Shown piece by piece: positions 1-4,858 of a stretch of DNA of 7,001 bases. The stretch's first letter is position 1. Each line of letters opens with the position of its first letter. The notes beneath the pieces are model-generated. The model saw only the letters and a list, made by a program, of their open reading frames with translations. It made no database searches and was not told the origin of the DNA. Source of the stretch: CAXBYZ01 sp963980215 (lineage in GTDB: Bacteria > Patescibacteriota > Microgenomatia > UBA1400 > CG1-02-47-37); contig CAXBYZ010000031.1 in assembly GCA_963980215.1 (NCBI GenBank), positions 1 through 7,001 of the forward strand, given 5' to 3'. A program made the position numbers and the translations under genes.

Positions 1-1121
1 GAGTCTTTTGACAAGGGGGATTCACTTTTTTCCAGGTCGTAATCGGAGTTTAAGGTTCGATCGATGGTTGACCAAACGGCATCGGGAGTATCGACTTTTA
101 GTTGAATGGTGGTTTTTTGGTAATTTAGTTCCTCGGCGTTATCAGCATTTATCTCCTCAAACCCCTCAGCTTCAAGTAAATCTTTAACGACTCCAGCCAC
201 GCCTTTGCCGCCAGTGCCATTTAAGACTTGAATTGTGTAATCGGAGAGGATTATTTCCGGTTCTGGGGATGGCAATGGAGTTGGAGTGGGGCTTGGTTCT
301 TGGCTTGGGATGACTAAAGGAGTGGGAGTAGGGCTAGGTCGTTTTTCTAAAGCACTGCGTTGAACTAAGATGCCGCCAGCAATAAGAGCACCTAAGATCA
401 AGGTAGTAAGAAAAGAAATAATAAGGGTTTTATTAACCTTTGGTTTTTTTACTTCTTTTTTAGGTTCCAAACTATCCTTACTTGATATTTTCTCAGGTTC
501 AGAACTAGTCCCGACTGCGTCGGGATCGTCCCGCGGACGCGGGACTGGAAGTTCTGAACCTAAAGGCTCAAGTTTTTTTGGGGTGATGTTTAATACTTTT
601 TCGTCTTTGCCTTTTAGGTCTTTCTTTAAGGCAATACCAATTAAGGGGTTGGTGTTTCTAATTTTACTGACAACTTCCGGTTCAACGGCTTCGACTTTTA
701 GGTTAGCGTCGGCGAGGGCTTGGGAAATTAAAGTAAATGCAGATTGGACTGGAGCAAAAGCAATAATTTGTTTGTCGTTTTGAGTTTTACGGCCAGTTTC
801 TTTGTAGTCCCAGTCGTCGTGATCTAAAATTTCGGGGATCTCGGTTTTAATTTTTTCTTCAACCAATTGCCTTTCGTTATTAAGCTTGGTGTCAAAGGGG
901 ATGTTTAGTTGTAAGACGTAAGATAAATCATCGGCGAGAAGAAGACGGATAGTTTTGGCTTTAAGTTGCTTTTTAGCTTGTTTAAATGAGTCTGCTAATG
1001 AGTCTTTGTTCCAGCCAGTTTCGTCTGATTTTATGATTTTTGGTTGTTTACCCAACTTAACTAAGACCACTTTTAGTTTGTCTTTAGTGAGATAAATAAT
1101 GGGAATTTTTTTGGTAAACAT
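1..1121 (-). CDS. PilM-like / LytR_C membrane protein, 3' end cut by window edge
   Basis: An uninterrupted frame of 373 codons runs from ATG at 1121 to base 1, where the window cuts it before a stop. Residues 1-180 look like a degenerate actin-like PilM/type IV pilus assembly domain (start MFTKKIPIIYLTKDKLKVV; AFAPVQSAFTLISQALADAN at 121-140). Residues 185-230 are a charged linker, 231-253 one membrane span, and 258-290 a Pro/Thr/Ser linker with two PSPTPTP repeats. From about 292 a LytR_C domain begins (DYTIQVLNGTGGKGVAG). This predicts a cytoplasmic N-terminus and an outside LytR_C domain. The start has an AGGA box at 1130-1133, 8 nt upstream, and lies 1 bp after the stop of the prepilin-like gene, so the two are probably translated together. 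The PilM resemblance was judged by eye and is less sure than LytR_C. A palindromic insertion encodes about residues 188-209. The exact function is unknown; an envelope or pilus role is inferred. Confidence 0.85.
   Translation of the reverse strand, partial: MFTKKIPIIYLTKDKLKVVLVKLGKQPKIIKSDETGWNKDSLADSFKQAKKQLKAKTIRLLLADDLSYVLQLNIPFDTKLNNERQLVEEKIKTEIPEILDHDDWDYKETGRKTQNDKQIIAFAPVQSAFTLISQALADANLKVEAVEPEVVSKIRNTNPLIGIALKKDLKGKDEKVLNITPKKLEPLGSELPVPRPRDDPDAVGTSSEPEKISSKDSLEPKKEVKKPKVNKTLIISFLTTLILGALIAGGILVQRSALEKRPSPTPTPLVIPSQEPSPTPTPLPSPEPEIILSDYTIQVLNGTGGKGVAGVVKDLLEAEGFEEINADNAEELNYQKTTIQLKVDTPDAVWSTIDRTLNSDYDLEKSESPLSKD
495..561. repeat. Composite palindrome inserted in frame in the PilM-like/LytR_C gene
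   Basis: A 12-bp perfect inverted repeat (AGGTTCAGAACT at 495-506, its complement at 550-561) encloses two hairpins. The first is TCCCGAC/GTCGGGA at 509-525 with a 3-nt loop, the second GTCCCGC/GCGGGAC at 528-545 with a 4-nt loop. AGTCCCG at 507-513 can also pair with CGGGACT at 540-546, which would extend the outer stem. The core is clearly richer in GC than its surroundings. On the minus strand it reads through as roughly PVPRPRDDPDAVGTS in the low-complexity linker, leaving the frame open. It looks like a small mobile palindromic element tolerated in a linker. It is unrelated in sequence to the repeats around the transposase. Confidence 0.75.
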
Positions 1122-1122
1122 A

Positions 1123-1527
1123 TTAGATTTCCTGCCAAGTGACTAGTCTAATTGAGTTGCCAGTCAACTTAATTGTGGCAGTTAAGTTTTTAACATAGTC
1201 TGGTGGATCGGAGATTGTGCTTTGGATGTTTATAGTCCGATCGCTACCTGAGCCACTTACAGATATAGTACAAGAGCCATCACCAAGATTCAATGAGCCA
1301 CCGGTGTAAGCACTGTTATCACGAAGGCGAAGGAGAGATTCTTCAAGACAACCCTCGGCCAACTTTAAAGCTTCCTGACCTTTTTTAAAAGAGAGAGAGG
1401 ACTTGGCTTCATCAATTCCCAATAAGGAAATTGAGGCGGCAATAGCTAGAGCAACGGCGCTGATAATTAATAGTGAAATGAAGGCAATGAAGCCAGATTG
1501 ATTATTGGCAGCAGCAGGTGTCTGCAT
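1123..1527 (-). CDS. Prepilin-like / PilX-type minor pilin-like protein
   Basis: A 134-aa protein. A short polar leader ending in QSG (10-12) is followed by a hydrophobic helix (about 13-37, FIAFISLLIISAVALAIAAS), the layout of a type III/IV prepilin cut by prepilin peptidase after Gly12. A helical segment follows (39-70, KKGQEALKLAEGCLEESLLR), then a beta-rich C-terminal part (77-134) with the motif GDGSCTISVSG. Cys60 and Cys86 could form a disulfide. Glu at position +5 of the mature protein is absent (Ile17 there), as in GspK/PilX-like minor pilins, so it may be a minor rather than a major pilin. The frame stays open upstream to an ATG at 1626, but ATG 1527 is preferred: GGAGG lies 5 nt ahead, the residues before it are not hydrophobic, and they overlap the remnant gene. 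Its stop is 1 bp before the next gene. The precise role is not known. Confidence 0.85.
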   Translation of the reverse strand: MQTPAAANNQSGFIAFISLLIISAVALAIAASISLLGIDEAKSSLSFKKGQEALKLAEGCLEESLLRLRDNSAYTGGSLNLGDGSCTISVSGSGSDRTINIQSTISDPPDYVKNLTATIKLTGNSIRLVTWQEI

Positions 1528-1532
1528 TTTTA

Positions 1533-1537
1533 CCTCC
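1533..1537 (-). promoter_or_regulatory. Shine-Dalgarno GGAGG deciding the prepilin-like start
   Basis: The minus strand reads GGAGGTAAAAATG, a strong ribosome binding site 5 nt before ATG 1527. It supports this start over the upstream ATG at 1626. The TAA that ends the upstream remnant (1532-1530) lies between this site and the ATG, as expected for translational coupling in an operon. Confidence 0.85.
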
Positions 1538-1725
1538 AGTACAAAATATATTTCCGGACGAGACATGGGTTTATAAGAGTGTTGTTTATATCTATAGTTG
1601 AATTCGAACCTTGCGAGCCTGACCAAACAACTCCCCCATTAAGACTTACTTCCGTTAAGGCTTGGCCATCGGGGTCATGAACCTAAGATAGATCAAATTT
1701 ATCTAAGGTAATGGCTTGCTGACCT

Positions 1726-1756
1726 ATTGTACCGAAGGAATAAACACCAAGCTCAA
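1726..1756 (-). promoter_or_regulatory. Possible weak sigma70-like promoter for the prepilin-like gene
   Basis: On the minus strand, TTGAGC (1756-1751) and TACAAT (1731-1726) are separated by 19 nt, giving 4/6 and 5/6 matches to the consensus. If used, it would start transcription inside the remnant gene and serve the prepilin-like and LytR_C genes, which have no other visible promoter now that the upstream gene is truncated. The long spacer and AT-rich context make a chance match quite possible. Confidence 0.2.
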
Positions 1757-1776
1757 GTTAATTAAACGAATCTCTT

Positions 1777-3480
1777 ATGGTTTTAGGAATAAACTCCTAC
1801 TTGCAAGGTGGGAGTTTAGTTGGTAGACTTTTGTATATGCTTATTCTATGGCTGTTTGCTTTTTTGGGTGGGCTGGTGACGATCTTGTCCCCTTGCATCT
1901 TACCCCTACTGCCAATAGTCTTGTCTAGTGGGGTGACTGGTGGGAAAAAGAAACCTTTAGGGGTGGTGACTGGTTTTATTTTAAGTTTTTCGTTTTTTAC
2001 TTTGTTTTTAAGCACGCTGGTGAAGTTGACAGGCTTAAACGCAGACTTATTAAGAAATCTAGCCGCAGGGGTGATTTTTTTGTTTGGATTGGTAATGGTA
2101 GTACCGGTTTTAAGTATCTGGTGGGAAGGTGTGGCAAGCAAGTTAGCGAGTAAGAGTGGTAAGCCTTCCTCTGGAGATGGATTTTGGGGAGGAGTGGGAG
2201 TGGGCGTAAGTTTGGGTTTGGTGTGGGCACCGTGTGTGGGGCCGATTTTGGCTTCGGTGATTACTTTGGCTTCAACTGGGAGCGTAACTTTTACGGCCCT
2301 GCCGGTAGTACTGGCTTATTCTATTGGAACGGCCATTCCCCTACTATATATAGTCAAGGGAAGTCGAAAAATATTAAAACTAGTGCCGCAAACTCAAATG
2401 ATCCAAAAAGTTTTTGGAGTGATCATGGTGATCACGGCTATGGCTATTTATTTTGGATGGGACCGAAGTTTTCAGGCATTTATTCTCAATAAATTACCTG
2501 GTTATGGTGCCGGCTTAACTCAATTGGAGGATAACAAGATTGTTAAAGATAATTTGGAAAAATTAAGTAAACCGCAAGTAATTAAAAAGGGAGATTTTAT
2601 GAGTAATAAAAAATTAGCACCTGGATTTGAAGGTGGGGGCAGGTGGATTAATAGTGAGGGGTTGAAGCTGGAGGATTTAAGAGGCAAAGTAGTGTTGGTG
2701 GACTTTTGGACTTACTCCTGTGTTAATTGTATTCGAACGTTGCCTTACTTACGAGAATGGCACGAAAAATACAAAGATAAAGGATTGGTAATTGTGGGAG
2801 TTCATAGTCCAGAGTTTGAGTTTGAGAAAGATTATGACAATGTGGTGAAAGCCATGAAAAGCTTTGATCTAGAATATCCAGTGGTGCAAGACAATGAGTT
2901 TAAGATTTGGCGGGCTTATGATAATCATTATTGGCCGGCCAAGTACTTGATAGATAAAGAAGGCAAGATTCGCTATACCCATTTTGGTGAGGGTGATTAC
3001 GCGGAAACGGAAAAAGCGATTCAAGAGTTGTTGGGAGAAAAAATGGAGTTGGTGGATAGATTTGAAGAAGTTCATCAAACCAGAACCCCAGAGACGTACT
3101 TGGGTTATTGGAGGTTAGCTAATTTTTCTTCTAAAGAAGGAGTGACTAAAGATAAATTAAGGCAGTACTCGGTTCCGGAAAATTTAAGGTTAAATCAATG
3201 GGCTTTTGGGGGTGAGTGGGAGATAAAAGAAAAGCATAGCGAGGCAAAAACTGGAAGCAAGTTATTGTTGAGGTTTGAGGCTAAAGAGGTGAACTTGGTA
3301 ATGGGATCTACAATAAAAAATTCAAAGGTAAAGGTTATTGTGGATGGTCAAGAAGAAATAATCACGGTTGAGGAAGAGAAACTCTATAACTTGGTAAAGC
3401 TGGAAAAACCGGTGGATAAGGTTTTAGAGATTGAGTTTTTGGACGACGAAGTTCAGATCTTTGCCTTTACTTTTGGGTAA
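1777..3480 (+). CDS. dipZ: DipZ-type thiol-disulfide interchange protein (CcdA + TlpA-like thioredoxin + C-terminal domain)
   Basis: A 567-aa fusion. Residues 22-228 form a CcdA/DsbD-type membrane domain with several membrane spans and the two paired cysteine motifs SPCILP (Cys40) and APCVGP (Cys153), which carry electrons through the membrane. A linker (about 230-275) leads to a TlpA-like thioredoxin domain (276-420) with active site CVNC (Cys315, Cys318, in WTYSCVNCIRTLPYL) and the cis-Pro loop at Pro387 (YWPAKYLID). Residues 430-567 are a C-terminal beta domain starting at TPETYLGY, as in mycobacterial DipZ. It probably takes reducing power from cytoplasmic thioredoxin and delivers it to cysteines outside. 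No cytochrome c genes are nearby, so disulfide control is likelier than heme attachment. The start is uncertain: ATG 1777 gives the longest protein, but ATG 1837 (Met21) begins right at the first hydrophobic helix, as usual for the family. Neither has a clear Shine-Dalgarno site. Confidence 0.92.
   Translation: MVLGINSYLQGGSLVGRLLYMLILWLFAFLGGLVTILSPCILPLLPIVLSSGVTGGKKKPLGVVTGFILSFSFFTLFLSTLVKLTGLNADLLRNLAAGVIFLFGLVMVVPVLSIWWEGVASKLASKSGKPSSGDGFWGGVGVGVSLGLVWAPCVGPILASVITLASTGSVTFTALPVVLAYSIGTAIPLLYIVKGSRKILKLVPQTQMIQKVFGVIMVITAMAIYFGWDRSFQAFILNKLPGYGAGLTQLEDNKIVKDNLEKLSKPQVIKKGDFMSNKKLAPGFEGGGRWINSEGLKLEDLRGKVVLVDFWTYSCVNCIRTLPYLREWHEKYKDKGLVIVGVHSPEFEFEKDYDNVVKAMKSFDLEYPVVQDNEFKIWRAYDNHYWPAKYLIDKEGKIRYTHFGEGDYAETEKAIQELLGEKMELVDRFEEVHQTRTPETYLGYWRLANFSSKEGVTKDKLRQYSVPENLRLNQWAFGGEWEIKEKHSEAKTGSKLLLRFEAKEVNLVMGSTIKNSKVKVIVDGQEEIITVEEEKLYNLVKLEKPVDKVLEIEFLDDEVQIFAFTFG
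1791..1817 (+). promoter_or_regulatory. Hairpin at the 5' end of dipZ
   Basis: AAACTCCTAC (1791-1800) can pair with GTGGGAGTTT (1808-1817), a 10-bp stem with one G-U pair around a 7-nt loop. No run of T follows, so it is not an intrinsic terminator. If translation starts at ATG 1837 the hairpin lies in the leader about 20 nt ahead of the start, where it could affect translation. If it starts at 1777 the hairpin is inside the coding sequence. Confidence 0.35.
2587..2601 (+). promoter_or_regulatory. Possible internal ribosome binding site and start within dipZ
   Basis: AAGGGAG at 2587-2593 stands 5 nt before an in-frame ATG at 2599 (Met275). This is a better ribosome binding site than any seen at the gene's own 5' end. 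It falls exactly at the boundary between the membrane part and the thioredoxin domain (MSNKKLAPGFEGGGRW). Starting here would give a 293-aa soluble thioredoxin plus C-terminal domain without signal or anchor. It may be a leftover from two ancestral genes, a true second start, or chance. Confidence 0.3.
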
Positions 3481-3488
3481 GATAGTAG

Positions 3489-3509
3489 TGACAGGGCCGG
3501 ACCCTGTCA
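3489..3509 (-). repeat. Left REP-like palindrome
   Basis: Eight-base arms (TGACAGGG/CCCTGTCA) surround the 5-nt centre CCGGA. It is the reverse complement of the copy at 4205-4225. GTAG lies directly 5' of the hairpin (3485-3488), the same tetranucleotide that precedes REP hairpins in enterobacteria, but the other two copies lack it, so this may be coincidence. It starts 8 bp after the dipZ stop and could act as a transcript end or stabiliser. No T-run follows, so an intrinsic terminator is not supported. Confidence 0.8.
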
Positions 3510-3526
3510 TGTGATATATTGATTAT

Positions 3527-4207
3527 ATGCCGTCGAAAAATCGGAATAAGGTTTATAAGGAAAATAGATGTTATCATGCATATAATCGAGGGGTTGATAA
3601 ACGGAAGATTTTTATGGACGAGCAGGATTATGCGGTATTTTTACATCTATTAAAGTATTATTTGTCTACTCCTTGTGGGACTGATAATCACCCCCTTTCT
3701 AATACTCCTGGGGCGGTAATTAGACCACGACCGGTTGAAAACCTACATAAAGAAGTTGATTTGTTGGCATATTGCTTGATGCCTAATCATTTTCATTTAC
3801 TTATAAAACAAAAAACTGTTGATGGAATGACAAAATTAGTTCATAAACTTTTAACTATTTATTCAATGTATTTTAATAGGCGACATAAACGTATTGGTCA
3901 TTTGTTTCAAGGTAGGTACAAAGCGGTTTTAATTGATAATGACAAACAGCTTATCCACCTGTCACGCTATATTCATCTCAATCCTGTTAAGTTGACAGGG
4001 TCCGGCCCTGTCGGGTGGCCTTATTCGAGTTTTGAGTATTATTTGGGGAAGAAATTTGCAAAGTGGATAAAGCCTAAAGAGGTTCTTGAGTGCTTTGATA
4101 AACTGGAAAACAAGAAGTTTTTTGGTACAAGATATAGCTCTTACAGAGATTTTGTTTCAGATAACGAAGATTTAAAAGAGGCTTTGGGAGGCCTTTCAAT
4201 TGACTGA
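3527..4207 (+). CDS. Y1 (IS200-like/REP-associated) transposase
   Basis: A 226-aa HUH single-strand DNA transposase of the Y1_Tnp family, RAYT-like. The usual family landmarks are in order: YHAYNRGVDKRKIF (16-29), the metal-binding HUH motif in CLMPNHFHLL (His88, His90), YSMYFNRRHKRIGHLFQGRY (112-131) carrying the catalytic tyrosine (Tyr112 or Tyr115) and the conserved GHLFQGRY, then RYIHLNPV (147-154) and WPYSSFEYYLG (164-174). All catalytic elements are present and the frame is intact, so it may be active. Two oddities: an extra segment at about 48-73, rich in Pro/Thr/Arg, and residues 156-162 (LTGSGPV) encoded by an internal copy of the flanking palindrome. ATG 3527 has no Shine-Dalgarno site. 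The start fits the family N-terminus, but expression may be low. The stop TGA (4205-4207) is the first three bases of the right palindrome. Confidence 0.93.
   Translation: MPSKNRNKVYKENRCYHAYNRGVDKRKIFMDEQDYAVFLHLLKYYLSTPCGTDNHPLSNTPGAVIRPRPVENLHKEVDLLAYCLMPNHFHLLIKQKTVDGMTKLVHKLLTIYSMYFNRRHKRIGHLFQGRYKAVLIDNDKQLIHLSRYIHLNPVKLTGSGPVGWPYSSFEYYLGKKFAKWIKPKEVLECFDKLENKKFFGTRYSSYRDFVSDNEDLKEALGGLSID
3994..4012 (+). repeat. Internal REP-like palindrome in the transposase reading frame
   Basis: GACAGGG-TCCGG-CCCTGTC, in the same orientation as the right copy and identical to its inner 19 bp. It encodes part of LTGSGPVG (156-163), directly after the conserved RYIHLNPV motif, where relatives usually continue with an AGLV-like segment. 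The frame is kept. Confidence 0.8.
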
Positions 4208-4227
4208 CAGGGTCCGGCCCTGTCAGT
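4203..4227 (+). repeat. Right REP-like palindrome between convergent genes
   Basis: Ten-base arms ACTGACAGGG and CCCTGTCAGT flank TCCGG, the longest of the three copies. It contains the transposase stop codon (4205-4207) and ends 2 bp before the stop of the rodZ-like gene on the other strand (4230-4232). It is the only DNA between these converging genes, so it may serve as a hairpin barrier to transcription in both directions. Only a weak T-rich stretch (GTGTTTAGTT) follows on the plus strand and none on the minus, so it is not called a classical terminator. Confidence 0.8.
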
Positions 4228-4229
4228 GT

Positions 4230-4856
4230 TTAGTTGATGATGAGGTGGAGGGATTTTGCGGTGGATTTTTGGCGACGAGAGGTGGAAGTAAGCTTTAACT
4301 CGTGAGCGCCACTTGGACCGTTGAAGACTGTAGTGAAACTACCGTCCGTTTCTAGGTTAACTGTTTTTCCGTTTAGAGTAAGAGTGGAGTCATGGTCTGT
4401 TTTACCCTTGATTAGGACTGGAGAGGTAACCTCCTGACCATTTTCTGGCTTGATGATAGTGAGTTGGGGTGGTTTTTGAAGTTTGTAGAAAGAGAGGCCA
4501 AGGTATGAGAGAAACAAAAATATAACTAGAAGAATGGTGATGATGTTTCTGGTAAAGGAGTTTGGTTGCCAAGAAGAGTTTAGGGGTTTGGTTAAGCCGG
4601 TGGGGAGGATTTTCTTTTTTGTTTTTTTATAGTCTCGTTTAAAAACAGCGATAGTTTTTTCTGGGTCTAGGTTTAATAGCTTGGCGTAGTTTCTAATAAA
4701 ACCAACTAAGTATGTATACGGGGGAAGGTTTTTGTAGGAGTTATCTTCTAAGGCTTTAATAGTGCTAGTTGGGAGCTTTAGCTGATCAGATACCTGGGTG
4801 TAGGTAAGCTTCCTGTTTAATCTGGCGGTTTTTAGTAAACTCCCTGCTTTGAGCAT
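4230..4856 (-). CDS. RodZ-like protein: HTH_25 domain, membrane span, outside Ig-like domain
   Basis: 208 aa. Residues 3-62 form a RodZ-type HTH_25/Xre-like helix-turn-helix (GSLLKTARLNRKLTYTQVS, LPTSTIKALEDNSYKNLP, TYLVGFIRNYAKLLNLDP). A basic linker (73-100) follows, one membrane helix (about 104-125), and an outside beta-sandwich of about 78 residues (131-208: TIIKPENGQEV, VLIKGKT, LTLNGKTV, DGSFTTVF) resembling an Ig-like/glucodextranase B-type domain. RodZ links MreB to the elongation machinery. Here the helix-turn-helix more likely binds protein than DNA, though that is not shown. No MreB gene is in the window. It starts 2 bp after the ftsK stop with GGAG at 4867-4864, 7 nt ahead of ATG, so the two genes form an operon. 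It is short next to E. coli RodZ (337 aa), as is common in compact genomes. Confidence 0.88.
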   Translation of the reverse strand: MLKAGSLLKTARLNRKLTYTQVSDQLKLPTSTIKALEDNSYKNLPPYTYLVGFIRNYAKLLNLDPEKTIAVFKRDYKKTKKKILPTGLTKPLNSSWQPNSFTRNIITILLVIFLFLSYLGLSFYKLQKPPQLTIIKPENGQEVTSPVLIKGKTDHDSTLTLNGKTVNLETDGSFTTVFNGPSGAHELKLTSTSRRQKSTAKSLHLIIN

Positions 4857-4858
4857 GG

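Larger units (their letters stand above)
1530..1757 (-). pseudogene. Remnant of a probable pilus-associated gene with amber stop, 5' end missing
   Basis: Reading the minus strand from 1757 in one frame gives 76 codons that look like real protein: LGVYSFGTIGQQAITLDK, then FDLS, a TAG at 1685-1683, then VHDPDGQALTEVSLNGG, VVWSGSQGSNSTIDINNTL and INPCLVRKYILYWR, ending in TAA at 1532-1530. The composition (Gly/Ser/Thr-rich, alternating beta pattern, 'VWSGS..STIDIN') resembles the beta-rich C-terminal half of pilin-like surface proteins. The TAG may replace a Trp codon (TGG), which is inference. The frame closes upstream at a TAA (1760-1758), has no start codon, and the N-terminal prepilin helix is missing. 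Its end overlaps the ribosome binding site of the next gene, as a functional operon gene would. The dipZ gene begins about 20 bp away on the other strand, so the missing part was probably lost by rearrangement. No family name is offered. Confidence 0.6.
3489..4225 (+). mobile_element. REP/RAYT-type unit: Y1 transposase gene bounded by inverted palindromes
   Basis: The unit consists of a Y1 transposase gene, a 21-bp palindrome 17 bp before its start (3489-3509), and the same palindrome in inverted orientation overlapping its stop (4205-4225), with a third copy inside the gene. The left copy reads TGACAGGG-CCGGA-CCCTGTCA and the right TGACAGGG-TCCGG-CCCTGTCA, exact reverse complements of each other. 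This is the known arrangement of REP-associated tyrosine transposases. No target duplication is expected for this family and none was seen. The unit lies between the converging dipZ and rodZ-like genes and interrupts neither. The outer limits are set by the palindromes only. Confidence 0.75.

Noticed and set aside
277..338. Imperfect 20-bp direct repeat (277-296 and 319-338, 17 of 20 identical)
   Set aside because: It simply encodes the repeated PSPTPTP linker of the LytR_C protein. It is not an independent DNA element.
370..783. Plus-strand open frame of 137 codons
   Set aside because: It lies wholly opposite the PilM-like/LytR_C frame, which has recognisable domains. The plus-strand translation is low-complexity with no domain.
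1528..1626. N-terminal extension of the prepilin-like protein to ATG 1626
   Set aside because: It would place 33 polar residues before the prepilin leader, ignore the strong GGAGG at 1533-1537, and overlap the better-looking remnant frame.
1498..1680. Plus-strand open frame of 60 codons
   Set aside because: It opposes the prepilin-like gene and the remnant, has no ribosome binding site and no recognisable protein character.
1683..1685. TAG read as an amino acid (alternative code or suppression)
   Set aside because: All intact genes here use normal stops without internal TAG. The remnant also lacks its 5' end, so gene decay explains it more simply.
1797..2492. Several open frames on both strands inside dipZ (1797-2141, 1997-2230, 2184-2492)
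   Set aside because: They are shadows of the well-supported CcdA domain of dipZ.
4203..4227. Classical Rho-independent terminator
   Set aside because: The hairpin is strong but no proper T-run follows on either strand. It is a member of the repeat family, so it is listed as a repeat with a possible terminator role.
3489..4227. CRISPR-like array from three similar palindromes
   Set aside because: Spacing is irregular (about 480 and 190 bp), orientation is mixed and one copy is coding. The pattern fits REP repeats with their transposase.
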